DNA of 64,000 nt from Brassicibacter mesophilus (GCF_050433385.1 NZ_JBNPXI010000002.1:310001-374000); one strand, 5' to 3'. Counted from the stretch's first letter, positions 34,015 to 43,228 are shown. Notes: generated from the letters alone by a model not told the origin. Numbers and translations are program-made.

Positions 34015-35943
34015 TTATTTAATATATATCCATTTACCCTTACCAAATTCTCTATTAGCTTTTCTTTGAATATTTCTATTGCTCCATATTTCTTGAAATC
34101 TCTTAATTGATTCGTCATTAATATTATTTCTGAACAGCTTTTTCCAATAATAATCTGAAAGTTCGAATTTCTTCTTAAAATCATTTACTAATATTGGAGT
34201 TCCATTGTATTTTTTTACCCATTTTATTAGTTTGCTTATTGTAGTTTCTTTATCTCCATAGTTTTCTATATTTGCATCTATAAATTCATTTGGTAAATAT
34301 GATTTAAAGTCCGCATTTAATTTATCAGCTAATCTCTCAATGTAATTAGAATAATATTGATTGTTGATTATATATACATTACATAACTCTTTATTACTAA
34401 AATGTCTACATTTGATTCTCATTATATTCTGCTCAGTATCAACTAGTATTTTACTTCTCATAATCCAATTCATTTCTTTACTTAAAAATATACCTTTTTC
34501 CAAAAGTAAAAGCTTTTCAGTTTCCTTTTCAATTTCTAAATTACTCATACTATTCCAGTCGTTATATTTTTTGTTAAGATATATATAAGTAAGCAAATAC
34601 ACGACATCACTTTGTCTATTAAATCCAATTTGTATCATTGTTTTTTTATCTTCCCAATCGTTTTTTCCTTTTATACTCCCAAAATACGCCATTTCATTTG
34701 TTTTTAATATCTTGCTAAATTTCTGATATATTCCACTTTTTTGCCCATATGTAAGTACTAAAGCATTATCATCAAAATTATTATTTATCCATTTAGCAAT
34801 ACTTTCTAGACTATAGTTATCTACTTTTAATCTTCTTTGACTAGCACCAAAGGTTATATGATGTATATTAATATCTTTTACATCTTTTTTATCATCAATT
34901 TCAATATAATTAAATTTCTCATCATTAATTAAATAATCAACATCATACTTAGCAGTAGCATCAAGAATATAGTACTTACAATTTTCTGTGTCAAATTTAT
35001 CTTCATTCGATTCTAATAATATGAATTGTCTTTTATTATCTTGCTCTCTATTCTTCTTATTAACAAACAAACAACCATCAGTGTATATCCGCTTAAGTTC
35101 TAAAACACTATTATATATATAACTACTTACATTATTAGCTAATATATCAAAAAATTTTTTATCTTCTTCTTCATTTAGAAGTAGAGTTGGCTTAGAATTT
35201 TTAAGCCACATGACCTCATATTTTCTACTGTAATTCTTTCTAATATAATCTAAGTCATCATATATCTTTTCAAAAGTATCAAGTAAATAATTTTTTTCAT
35301 TACCTTCATAGCACTTGTGAATAGCTACTTTAATTTCACTTAAAAATTGTTCATCCACAATTGTTTCACTCATCATAATAGGCTTTTCATCAATAATAGC
35401 TATTTCTCTTGTCCCTTTTGCCCATTTATATAAAATATTTCTTTCGCTTTTACTCATTTTAAAATATTTCTGAGTAGTAATTAATATAATTGGATACTTA
35501 AACTGTTCTTTTAGCTGCGTTTGAAAATCAATTCTACTCTTACTCTCTAACTCTTCTTTATTATATCGAACAAAATAACATCTATCTTGTAAACCTTCAT
35601 ATTTAATTATTTCTTCTAATCTTTCTAAACTATCAGTAACAACTATTGATCCACATGTTTCTAATATATTATTTCTTGACATCTGACCAATGTAACAATA
35701 GTCATTAACTAAGTGTTTTAGAAATGATTTAATAAATATACTCTTTCCTATGCCACATCTGGCAATGATTACATCTACAATACTCTTATCTTTTTTAGTG
35801 TATATCATATTAGCTAATGTTTTAGCAAATTCTATTTGTTTTTTATGTAATTCGCTAAACTTATTAATATTATTCATATATTCTGATATGGTCATATCAA
35901 TTTTTGTTTTTATTTTTTTATCACTAATCTGAAAAATACTCAT
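34015..35943 (-). CDS. Superfamily 2-like helicase/ATPase
   Basis: About 642 residues. Walker A A-R-C-G-I-G-K-S (near 64-71), Walker B A-I-I-D-E-K-P (near 185-191), a motif III-like I-L-D-A-T-A, and a C-terminal RecA-like half with A-L-V-L-T-Y-G-Q and a block Y-F-G-S-I-K-G-K-N-D-W typical of phage DEAD/DEAH-like enzymes. The C-terminal 80 residues are basic and helical, perhaps DNA-binding. It likely serves replication or transcription with the RNA polymerase encoded just upstream. Confidence 0.75.
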   Translation of the reverse strand: MSIFQISDKKIKTKIDMTISEYMNNINKFSELHKKQIEFAKTLANMIYTKKDKSIVDVIIARCGIGKSIFIKSFLKHLVNDYCYIGQMSRNNILETCGSIVVTDSLERLEEIIKYEGLQDRCYFVRYNKEELESKSRIDFQTQLKEQFKYPIILITTQKYFKMSKSERNILYKWAKGTREIAIIDEKPIMMSETIVDEQFLSEIKVAIHKCYEGNEKNYLLDTFEKIYDDLDYIRKNYSRKYEVMWLKNSKPTLLLNEEEDKKFFDILANNVSSYIYNSVLELKRIYTDGCLFVNKKNREQDNKRQFILLESNEDKFDTENCKYYILDATAKYDVDYLINDEKFNYIEIDDKKDVKDINIHHITFGASQRRLKVDNYSLESIAKWINNNFDDNALVLTYGQKSGIYQKFSKILKTNEMAYFGSIKGKNDWEDKKTMIQIGFNRQSDVVYLLTYIYLNKKYNDWNSMSNLEIEKETEKLLLLEKGIFLSKEMNWIMRSKILVDTEQNIMRIKCRHFSNKELCNVYIINNQYYSNYIERLADKLNADFKSYLPNEFIDANIENYGDKETTISKLIKWVKKYNGTPILVNDFKKKFELSDYYWKKLFRNNINDESIKRFQEIWSNRNIQRKANREFGKGKWIYIK

Positions 35944-35967
35944 CCCCTTCAATCCCCTTTCAATCGA

Positions 35968-36132
35968 TTAATCTAATGTGTGATTATTCCACCTTTCCAT
36001 TAGCTCATTAAATACATTATCAACTTTAAATTTTGCATAAGTTTTACCCCTAGATAACCCTATACTTTCAACAGTTGCTCCCATTTTTATGAATTTATTG
36101 GCTTGATATAAATTAAATATAAGTCCGTTCAT
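35968..36132 (-). CDS. Small phage protein, 54 aa
   Basis: ATG 36132 (or ATG 36144, which touches its AAAGG site). Reads M-N-G-L-I-F-N-L-Y-Q-A-N-K-F-I-K-M-G-A-T, then S-I-G-L-S-R-G-K-T-Y-A-K-F, suggesting a helix-turn-helix-like fold. Unknown. Confidence 0.55.
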   Translation of the reverse strand: MNGLIFNLYQANKFIKMGATVESIGLSRGKTYAKFKVDNVFNELMERWNNHTLD

Positions 36133-36153
36133 ATTAATACTCATCCTTTCGAT

Positions 36154-36348
36154 CTAGTATCTATTTAATACTTTTTTATATCTTTTTACTTCTTTTCTCA
36201 ACTCGGGTGAGTCTTCAAATATAAACACTTTATAAAAATTATTACTTCTACTATCTTCAACTTTTAGGATATCGTATCCACTTCTAACTAAATAATTTGC
36301 AATTTTAAGACTCTTAACTACATAGTGTTGGATATCTTTTTTATCCAT
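36154..36348 (-). CDS. DUF5659-like small protein, second copy
   Basis: 64 residues after AAAGGATGATTTT. S-L-K-I-A-N-Y-L-V-R-S-G-Y-D ... F-Y-K-V-F-I-F-E-D-S-P-E-L is similar in pattern to the 80-aa gene at 30250, so the phage carries two paralogues in its early region. Function unknown. Confidence 0.65.
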   Translation of the reverse strand: MDKKDIQHYVVKSLKIANYLVRSGYDILKVEDSRSNNFYKVFIFEDSPELRKEVKRYKKVLNRY

Positions 36349-36396
36349 AAAATCATCCTTTCAATCAGATTATAGGAAGGGGATAAACCCCTCCTG

Positions 36397-36903
36397 CTAT
36401 AGTTCTATTACCTCAATCTCTTCATTTATTAGATCAATAATATATTTATAGTCATCATCATTTAGTGTAAGTACAAATCGGTCTTCGTCATACTCAAACT
36501 TATGAATATATTTAATTCCTAGTGGTTCTTCTAGACCATCAGAATATATCTGTCCATCATGAACAAATATGTCTTTTACGCCTTTTTCTTCAAGCAAATC
36601 TACTATAAACCTTTCTACTAGTGATGCTTTATGATAATAACATTTTTCGTTTCCTAGTAGCTTTAGAATTATACCTAGATGTTCTTCAAATCCATATTCT
36701 TCATTAAAATTTATATCAATTTTTACATAGTCATATTTGTTGTTGTAAATAAATACTCCATAGCCTCGATTGACTTGATATCCTAAGTTGATATAACTAA
36801 TTTCAACTTTTAAATTAAGTGATTCTAGGTGTTGCTTTAGTTGCTCACCTATCTCCTTTTGCAATTCATCCATTTCTTTAACACTTATTTTTTCTTTTAA
36901 CAT
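36397..36903 (-). CDS. Unknown phage protein, 168 aa
   Basis: ATG 36903 after GGAGGAGTGTGTTT; a GTG at 36909 is part of that motif. Starts M-L-K-E-K-I-S-V-K-E-M-D-E-L, then alpha-beta sequence ending acidic (D-L-I-N-E-E-I-E-V-I-E-L). A hairpin with GGGG/CCCC stem (36374-36395) follows its stop without a T-run. Confidence 0.65.
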   Translation of the reverse strand: MLKEKISVKEMDELQKEIGEQLKQHLESLNLKVEISYINLGYQVNRGYGVFIYNNKYDYVKIDINFNEEYGFEEHLGIILKLLGNEKCYYHKASLVERFIVDLLEEKGVKDIFVHDGQIYSDGLEEPLGIKYIHKFEYDEDRFVLTLNDDDYKYIIDLINEEIEVIEL

Positions 36904-36965
36904 AAACACACTCCTCCTTTTTTGATTGTACGCACGTTATTATTTTTACTAATTTGTCACCCTTT

Positions 36966-36982
36966 GGGGGCTTTTAGCCCCC
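36966..36982. other. GC-rich hairpin after the RNA polymerase gene
   Basis: GGGGGCT / AGCCCCC with a 3-nt loop, but without a T-run on either strand, so not a canonical terminator for host RNA polymerase. Confidence 0.5.
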
Positions 36983-36986
36983 TATA

Positions 36987-39900
36987 TCATGCAATTTGAT
37001 TAATAATTAATTGCATACTTCTATTAGCTGCTTTATTTACTTTTGCTTTAAAAACTCTACCTACATAATCATTAAGATTTAATCTTATTTTATTATTTTG
37101 TATGCTATTTCTAGCAACTGAGAATATAAACTCATCATCAATAAAGAACGATAAATACCCATTTTCATTAATACCTAGTTTAATATCCTTTTCGTTTAAT
37201 AACTCTTGTAGCTCATCAGGATGCTTTTGTAAATATACAACATTGCAATTATAATTTCTAATTTTATTCATACTATCATCAGCTCCCACAGTTACACTTT
37301 CAGTTGTTTCTATATTACATTTCTCTTCTACATCATAAACCGCATAATACTCCCCTTCTTTATACTTAACAACAAACGAACCGTCGTTTATTGGAGCATG
37401 AAACATTTTACCTTTCATATATCCGATTCTGTCAATAACTCTACAAATACCTGTTTTAAATGGTAACTTAAAATCTATTTTTACTACTTTAGTTTTATTT
37501 ATTTCTTCATGTGTTTTTACATTTTCTAATATTCCTTCTGATGCAACTATCCAAGGGAACAAGTAGTTTTTATTTCTATTAATAATATTATCAGGCTTAC
37601 TATTTTTACTATCTTCATATGCAATTCTAACTGCTACACTTGCTAAAATTGAAGGATTATTACATGTATTTCTCAATTCTTCTATAATTTCATGTATTTC
37701 ATTAGCTATTTTCTCATCTTTATTTTCCTTATACTGTTTATTTAATTGTTGTAACTTTTCATTTAAAACTTTTTTTCTGATAAATATATCAGTCGGTGCT
37801 TTACAAACATGATTACACGCTCTAATTGTTCTAGCTCTAATTTCATCATACAATTCTGCATATAAATCCTTAATTCTTTCCCTTTTTTCTTTTGCATTAT
37901 CTGAATTATCATACTCGTTTATATCATCTCTTAATTTATCAATCTCACCTTTTCTAGTGCTAAAGTCATTGTGAATTGGTGCTAATCTATCATATAAATC
38001 AAAATAAGTGCTTGAGTCATATTTGGACTCATCAATCATCAATTCATGAATTCTATTAATATCCAAATAACTTTTATCTTCAATATCAGTGCCAATTTCA
38101 TCTAGTCTCATGAATAATTCACCGTTTTCAATTTTTCGTTCAATTCCTTTACACATCATACTTATTGGTGATTTAGCATTCATATATCTTTTTTCAGTAC
38201 CACCATATATATATCTAAAATAATAAGGTAATCTAGTTGCATTTTGCTTTAATATCTCTGGTATCTCTATAATTTGTTGTGTCTTTGCAGAGTCAATTAT
38301 TAAAGCCTGAAGCAATTTACACATAGAGTTTGATAGATTATTATGTTTCATATCTCCTAATCCAAATGATTTATCTTGTAATGTAGTATTAATATTAGTT
38401 ACTTTACCAGTTAAATTTTGAAGATTAACTCTTTCAAAATCTAATATAGCCTGAGTATTTAATTCTACTGCTTTAGCTAATGCTTTATCTTTTGGATTAA
38501 CTTGAATTAAATCTTCTTCTACTGCATCTTTAAGCACTCTATTATTAGCTATAGGAGTATTAGCTGGAATTACATCTACAATGTCTCCGTCAAGATCACA
38601 GCCCGATAATTGGGTCATTGTGAGGTCATAAGTATTAAATTGAATTATATTATGTAAGTGTTTTAAATAGGGATTATCTATTTGAATGAATGGTGCAACT
38701 TTTACTTCTGAATGATGAGTTAATGGATAGCGTACTAAGATTTGTTCTGTATTTTCAAGTCCTTTACAATAAAACTCATTATTCTTTAAAAATCCTTTTA
38801 CTTTGTCAGGGTCACGATATGCAGCCCATTCACAAAATGCAATAATATCGCCTGTGATGTATTGATATCGGCTTGGTATTCTAATTCTACCCTTCATCAT
38901 CTCATAAAGCATATCTTTAGCTTTATAAAATAAGAATCTTTGAACTTCTTTATCAAATATCATTCTTTCATTTAGTTCTATAGCATTTTTAATATATTCT
39001 GCTTTCGTCTTTGTTTCTTCTTTATCGTCATCACTATCTGAATTATCTTCAGATATAATCATATCAAGGAATAATTTTACACTTGCAGTATCAGCTCTTT
39101 TAATTACGTCATCTATTAATTTTCTTTCCTCTTGACTTAATACTGCTAAATCATATACACTTAAATTGAGCGAATTGATTAATTGATAAGTCGTTGGAGC
39201 GAACTTATCTAAAATATCTTCAGCAAAATTGGCTATTCCGAACTTGGTGTATCCATATTTTTTTATTTGTGAATAGTATTCTTCCATGTTTTCAAATAGC
39301 CAATGCTTTTTATCATTCTCATCTATCTCTAATTTTGCTTTGAAACATGATTCTGTAGCTATTATGTCAATATCATCTATGTTATGTGATTTATTCCAAA
39401 GGTCAACTATAGTATCTGTTTTTAATACTTCTTTAAAATATTTCTTAATATCGAACTTAACGAATAACCCTTTTATATAAGGTAATCTTCCTTGTATTGC
39501 ATTTGCGTTACTTACTTGAAGAAATTCCTCAACTTTCTTTGCAAATTCTAATGACATTAAAGCCATACCATCAAAACAATTTATTTCATTTTCATAATCT
39601 TTAACCTTTTCTAGTTTATAACCTAGGGTCTTTTCATCTATAGGAAATATCTTTATTTCTTCAGTTTGCTTAGCATGATAAATTGGAAATAATTCTCCCT
39701 TTTTGTTTCTAATAACATGTTTAGGCTTATCAAGTTCCTCAACTTTGACTCTCCTACCTTCACTTATCCATCGACCTCTTGTAAAACGGGTATTACTATT
39801 TAATTCCGAAAGTTTACTTAAATATTCTTGAGTAAATATTTCATCTACTTCTTCAATCTTTTTATAATATTGTTGTAACCTATTTTCTTCTATCTCCTTT

Positions 39901-40517
39901 TCTTTAAGCATTTCTGCATACATCTTTTTATCTTCTTTTGTTAATTCATAAGGTACTATCATTTTTACATCTTCGATTACAGTGCGTTCAAAATCAGGTA
40001 TAATGACTATATTCGGTACATCTGGCATTAGATTAGCACTACTTAATGTTAAGCCTTTAGTGCTTAACCATTTAGCTAGAACAGTCCTTTTGGGTTTCTT
40101 ACCAAGTGTAATATGCTTTTCTACCTCTTCCTGAATATCTGCTTTAATATATACTGTTTTTTGTGTCCTAGTCATCGAACTAGATTTTTCTGAATAAATA
40201 TACTTGACTCCATCTACTAATACTCCATTTTCAATAAGTCGGTCATATCTCTTTTTAGCAGACTCACTTCTAATTCCTTTTGATCTCAAAATAAACATCT
40301 CTGGAATAGTGTTTTTCACTCTATTATTTTCGTCATCATAGTATCTAATGTCATATTCCTTTTCTAAAACTCTATACATAGTGTCATAAAGTAGATTTTC
40401 AGAATTAGGGTATTCAATACGATTATTACTGTTAAAGTATAATTCCCCATCTTTTTCTTCAATGTCTTTAAATCTGTATTGATAAACATAATACTGTTTT
40501 CGCTTTCTAGTAGCCAT
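36987..40517 (-). CDS. YonO-like single-chain RNA polymerase of the two-barrel family
   Basis: 1,176 residues. S-G-C-D-L-D-G-D-I-V-D-V (DLDGD at 641-645) is the metal-binding motif of the second double-psi barrel, as in bacterial beta' (N-A-D-F-D-G-D) and eukaryotic RNA-dependent RNA polymerases. Upstream, I-L-V-R-Y-P-L-T (593-600) matches the R-x-P element, and I-Q-G-R-L-P-Y-I-K-G (341-350) the first barrel with its lysine. Downstream, T-G-K-V-T-N-I-N (703-710) and I-D-S-A-K-T (741-746) match elements found in the QDE-1/YonO group. YonO of phage SPbeta is a DNA-dependent RNA polymerase for late genes; the same role is inferred here. Start ATG after AAGGAGGAATTTTAACT. Confidence 0.88.
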   Translation of the reverse strand: MATRKRKQYYVYQYRFKDIEEKDGELYFNSNNRIEYPNSENLLYDTMYRVLEKEYDIRYYDDENNRVKNTIPEMFILRSKGIRSESAKKRYDRLIENGVLVDGVKYIYSEKSSSMTRTQKTVYIKADIQEEVEKHITLGKKPKRTVLAKWLSTKGLTLSSANLMPDVPNIVIIPDFERTVIEDVKMIVPYELTKEDKKMYAEMLKEKEIEENRLQQYYKKIEEVDEIFTQEYLSKLSELNSNTRFTRGRWISEGRRVKVEELDKPKHVIRNKKGELFPIYHAKQTEEIKIFPIDEKTLGYKLEKVKDYENEINCFDGMALMSLEFAKKVEEFLQVSNANAIQGRLPYIKGLFVKFDIKKYFKEVLKTDTIVDLWNKSHNIDDIDIIATESCFKAKLEIDENDKKHWLFENMEEYYSQIKKYGYTKFGIANFAEDILDKFAPTTYQLINSLNLSVYDLAVLSQEERKLIDDVIKRADTASVKLFLDMIISEDNSDSDDDKEETKTKAEYIKNAIELNERMIFDKEVQRFLFYKAKDMLYEMMKGRIRIPSRYQYITGDIIAFCEWAAYRDPDKVKGFLKNNEFYCKGLENTEQILVRYPLTHHSEVKVAPFIQIDNPYLKHLHNIIQFNTYDLTMTQLSGCDLDGDIVDVIPANTPIANNRVLKDAVEEDLIQVNPKDKALAKAVELNTQAILDFERVNLQNLTGKVTNINTTLQDKSFGLGDMKHNNLSNSMCKLLQALIIDSAKTQQIIEIPEILKQNATRLPYYFRYIYGGTEKRYMNAKSPISMMCKGIERKIENGELFMRLDEIGTDIEDKSYLDINRIHELMIDESKYDSSTYFDLYDRLAPIHNDFSTRKGEIDKLRDDINEYDNSDNAKEKRERIKDLYAELYDEIRARTIRACNHVCKAPTDIFIRKKVLNEKLQQLNKQYKENKDEKIANEIHEIIEELRNTCNNPSILASVAVRIAYEDSKNSKPDNIINRNKNYLFPWIVASEGILENVKTHEEINKTKVVKIDFKLPFKTGICRVIDRIGYMKGKMFHAPINDGSFVVKYKEGEYYAVYDVEEKCNIETTESVTVGADDSMNKIRNYNCNVVYLQKHPDELQELLNEKDIKLGINENGYLSFFIDDEFIFSVARNSIQNNKIRLNLNDYVGRVFKAKVNKAANRSMQLIINQIA

Positions 40518-40540
40518 AGTTAAAATTCCTCCTTAATAAT

Positions 40541-41164
40541 TTATATAAATTCGTAATTACCTTCCTTTACTAATTCAATTAACTTTTTACAAAATTGAAC
40601 TGATACTAAACCATTAATCTCTTTTCCTTTAGTTATTAAATCATTAATAGCTACTTTTTCTAATTTAAAGCTATTAATATCGTTTTCATTGATAGGTATA
40701 TGAAATGAATAATTTGGAGTTTCAAAGAACATAAAATAGTTCTTAACTTCTTCAACTTCTATTACATCTATAAAATAAACATAATCATCTTCGTCATTAT
40801 CAAAATAACAGTTTTCATATATCGCTTTACTAAGTAATTCATTGTATTCATCTTCATAGTCATAATAACGTATTCTATTTTGCTTTTTATTAGTTGTTTC
40901 GTGTATACAAATAGGCTTCAACAGTTCCTTTAATAGAAAATCTTTTTGCTCATAATATTCTTGTTCCTGCTCCTTATACTTTTCAACAGACTTAAATGAA
41001 TAATCATTTTTATAGCCTGACATCTTGCCCTTTTGATAATATTCATTTTTCTTATCCCTGCAATTCTTAGCTCTTTTATTTATTGAATATAAAGCTAATT
41101 CAAGCATCTCCATAGTAATGATGTCATTTTTTAAATTATCATTAAAAGCCTTTGGTGTTTTCAA
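40541..41164 (-). CDS. Unknown early phage protein, 207 aa
   Basis: TTG start after GGGGGAGAAAGTGAA. Lys/Tyr/Glu-rich helical N-terminal half (Y-K-E-Q-E-Q-E-Y-Y-E-Q), acidic beta-rich second half (F-D-N-D-E-D-D-Y-V-Y-F). Immediately upstream of the polymerase gene in the same operon, so a polymerase-associated factor is possible but unsupported by sequence. Confidence 0.68.
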   Translation of the reverse strand: MKTPKAFNDNLKNDIITMEMLELALYSINKRAKNCRDKKNEYYQKGKMSGYKNDYSFKSVEKYKEQEQEYYEQKDFLLKELLKPICIHETTNKKQNRIRYYDYEDEYNELLSKAIYENCYFDNDEDDYVYFIDVIEVEEVKNYFMFFETPNYSFHIPINENDINSFKLEKVAINDLITKGKEINGLVSVQFCKKLIELVKEGNYEFI

Positions 41165-41190
41165 TTCACTTTCTCCCCCTTAGAGTTTTA

Positions 41191-41631
41191 TTATAGATAT
41201 TTAGCAATATCTTCTTCGGTTATTTCTCTCTTTTCTTCAAATTTTTTAGAAGCATAATATTCCGCCTCTTCTTCTGAGTGATCATAGTTAATATACATTC
41301 TTTTTATTTCCTCATATTCATGTTGAACCTTCTGTTTATTAATATCCATTATAATTTCAATTCTATCTAAGCATTCATCGTGACAAGTCACCATAAAATC
41401 ATAATATCCTTCGCCTTGATACCCTGTATTTTCGCTTATTTCAAAACCTTCATCATCTGCCCAATTAAATCTCTCCATATATTCTTTTTTCCATTCATCC
41501 TTATTTGTTATATATTTAATGTCTAATTCTACTAAATCTTCAGCTGAATCTGGGTAATATATATATGCTTCAGCCAACCCATTCTCTAAGCAGTATCTAA
41601 TATACTCTTTCTTTAACTCTTCATTTCTCAT
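41191..41631 (-). CDS. Unknown acidic early protein, 146 aa
   Basis: First full-size gene after the strong promoter at 41928-41956, with GGGGGAGG before ATG. About 29% Asp/Glu (E-E-E-A-E-Y-Y-A-S-K-K-F-E-E-K), rich in Tyr. Small acidic early proteins often inhibit host nucleic-acid enzymes; that is only a possibility here. Confidence 0.68.
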   Translation of the reverse strand: MRNEELKKEYIRYCLENGLAEAYIYYPDSAEDLVELDIKYITNKDEWKKEYMERFNWADDEGFEISENTGYQGEGYYDFMVTCHDECLDRIEIIMDINKQKVQHEYEEIKRMYINYDHSEEEAEYYASKKFEEKREITEEDIAKYL

Positions 41632-41708
41632 AATAAATTCCTCCCCCTTTTGGTATACAAATTTTTACTTGTTAATTTTTGCTAGTACTTCGAGTCATCT
41701 GCCTGACT

Positions 41709-41753
41709 TTAATTGATATTTTTTTCCATACACATAATTTTTGTTATATGCAC
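41709..41753 (-). CDS. 14-codon leader peptide candidate
   Basis: GTG at 41753 follows GAGGAGGTGATTGTCAA, almost the full complement of the 16S rRNA 3' end. It reads (M)-H-I-T-K-I-M-C-M-E-K-N-I-N and stops. The very strong site in front of so short a frame suggests regulation, not a product. Confidence 0.45.
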   Translation of the reverse strand: MHITKIMCMEKNIN

Positions 41754-41783
41754 TTGACAATCACCTCCTCGTTCAGTTATAAT
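41754..41783 (+). promoter_or_regulatory. Plus-strand promoter inside the early leader
   Basis: TTGACA (41754-41759), 18-nt spacer, TATAAT (41778-41783). It would transcribe an antisense RNA towards the opposing promoter at 41928-41956. Its spacer is the complement of the leader peptide's ribosome binding site. Confidence 0.5.
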
Positions 41784-41927
41784 TGATAGCGTAAAGATAT
41801 AAATCTACCCTTTCTTAAAAAAGGGTGCAAAAAAGTAAAGTTTTTAAAAAACTCCAAAAAAAGTAATTAAATAAAGTTGTTTTGAAGGGATATCTGGAAA
41901 AAGGCATAGAGATACCCCTATTATTAT

Positions 41928-41956
41928 AATATAACACGTTTGGTACAGGCTGTCAA
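41928..41956 (-). promoter_or_regulatory. Strong promoter of the polymerase operon
   Basis: TTGACA (41956-41951), 17-nt spacer ending TGT (extended -10), TATATT (41933-41928). Confidence 0.8.
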
Positions 41957-41999
41957 GCGATTTTGTTATGTTTTTTTGTGTTTTTTGAACTTTTTTCAA

Positions 42000-42263
42000 T
42001 TAACTCTTTCTATTTTCTAGCAAAACATCTGCTAACTCTTTTACTTCAGCTTTGTTATATTTAGTTGTTCCGACTATTTGTGCAATTAAAAGTACATCTC
42101 CAATTATTTCTTCTTTGCGATTAAATTTTTTAAGATATTTGCTATAAGTTTTAATTGTTCTTGTATCTCTAATATAGTTATAGACTTCGAATGCAGTAAC
42201 ATCATATAAAACTAAATTCTCTACAAATTTTTCAATTATATATTTTCTTTCCACTTTTGCCAT
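42000..42263 (-). CDS. Unknown early protein, 87 aa
   Basis: M-A-K-V-E-R-K-Y-I-I-E-K-F, helical and basic, start after AGGGGGGATTTTATT. Third gene of the operator-controlled operon. No family recognised. Confidence 0.65.
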   Translation of the reverse strand: MAKVERKYIIEKFVENLVLYDVTAFEVYNYIRDTRTIKTYSKYLKKFNRKEEIIGDVLLIAQIVGTTKYNKAEVKELADVLLENRKS

Positions 42264-42293
42264 AATAAAATCCCCCCTTTTTTGTTTTCTTGT

Positions 42294-42923
42294 TTATTCT
42301 CTATAGGTAGCTGTAACACAACACATAAACTTGTCATGTCTATTATTTTTTAATGCTTTCATATGTTTTTTGTAAATATCTTTAAATGATATATTACCAT
42401 TTTCGGCAAACTTAACGGCATCTTTTATTTCTCTTTGGCTTATGTATTCTAAAAATAATTCTATTAACAAACTTTTTAATTTGTTTATGTCACCTTTTTT
42501 GTATGCTTCGTCTATTTCAGTAAAAGATATATTACCTCTGCCTTGCTGCCTAATCTCTTTTCTATATTTCCCTATAGCTACATATACGTGACCTCTTGAT
42601 TCTCTTAGTAACTTAATAAATTTGATTACTTCGTGTATATTATTTTTTGTTAGAACTTCTATATCGGTTAAATGTCTTTCGCTTACCTCTTGAGTTGCTT
42701 CCTGATTTATTAAACTTCTAATCTCTTTTCTACTTGCTTCACACATTTTAAGTTCTCTTAGTTCACTTGAATTAAATTTATTTAAGTAATTTTTTAGAAC
42801 TTCTAATGCCCGTTCGTGAATCTGTCTATCTTTCTCATTTGTATCCTTTTTTAGCAAATATTCAAATCCTTTAATTTGCTTTTCAATTTCCTCTTTGTTT
42901 AGTGGTACAATAACATTAATCAT
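42294..42923 (-). CDS. Unknown early protein, 209 aa
   Basis: Start M-I-N-V-I-V-P-L-N-K-E-E-I-E-K after AAAGGGAGGAATAATT. Entirely helical and charged; H-E-V-I-K-F-I-K-L-L-R-E-S-R-G in the middle. Possibly a regulator or DNA-binding protein; no motif proves it. Confidence 0.68.
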   Translation of the reverse strand: MINVIVPLNKEEIEKQIKGFEYLLKKDTNEKDRQIHERALEVLKNYLNKFNSSELRELKMCEASRKEIRSLINQEATQEVSERHLTDIEVLTKNNIHEVIKFIKLLRESRGHVYVAIGKYRKEIRQQGRGNISFTEIDEAYKKGDINKLKSLLIELFLEYISQREIKDAVKFAENGNISFKDIYKKHMKALKNNRHDKFMCCVTATYRE

Positions 42924-42988
42924 AATTATTCCTCCCTTTTATTTTTTTCAAGACCCATTAAAACTTATATTTTATAAGGTCATTATTT

Positions 42989-43168
42989 CTAATACCAATT
43001 ATCTTTATCTAATCTTTTGAGATTGCTTAATGTTTCATTAGCTATTTTCTGAAATTCATCAGTACATACAACTTGCATGTATTCGTTATAATTTAACTCG
43101 TCTTTACTAACTAAATGTTTTAATCCTGCTTTTTCCTCTATTTGCTTTAATGTGCTATTGTTTAACAT
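42989..43168 (-). CDS. First early protein, 59 aa
   Basis: ATG 43168 (M-L-N-N-S-T-L-K-Q-I-E-E-K-A-G-L) has GAGG 8 nt upstream; the longer frame from 43213 would begin inside an operator. A helical N-terminus followed by D-E-L-N-Y-N-E-Y. First gene under the operator-flanked promoter; a Cro-like regulator is conceivable by position only. Confidence 0.6.
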   Translation of the reverse strand: MLNNSTLKQIEEKAGLKHLVSKDELNYNEYMQVVCTDEFQKIANETLSNLKRLDKDNWY

Positions 43169-43198
43169 TTTCATCACCTCGCTTCTTATTTTTATTAA

Positions 43199-43214
43199 GT
43201 AATTGACTGTCATT
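43199..43214. promoter_or_regulatory. Operator 2 of the early promoter
   Basis: gtaattgactgtcatt, matching operator 1 (43243-43258) at most positions with the shared core ATTGAC-GTCA. It lies in the leader just after the transcription start. Confidence 0.6.
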
Positions 43215-43228
43215 TACTTTATATATAA

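Larger units (their letters stand above)
41632..41921 (-). promoter_or_regulatory. Long leader of the polymerase operon
   Basis: About 290 nt from predicted start to the first gene. It has hairpins ACCCTTT/AAAGGGT (41805-41830) and a 14-codon leader frame (41753-41709). A promoter on the opposite strand (41754-41783) lies inside the leader. Confidence 0.55.

Noticed and set aside
33972..34184. 70-codon minus frame
   Set aside because: Overlaps the end of the helicase gene in another frame, with no start site.
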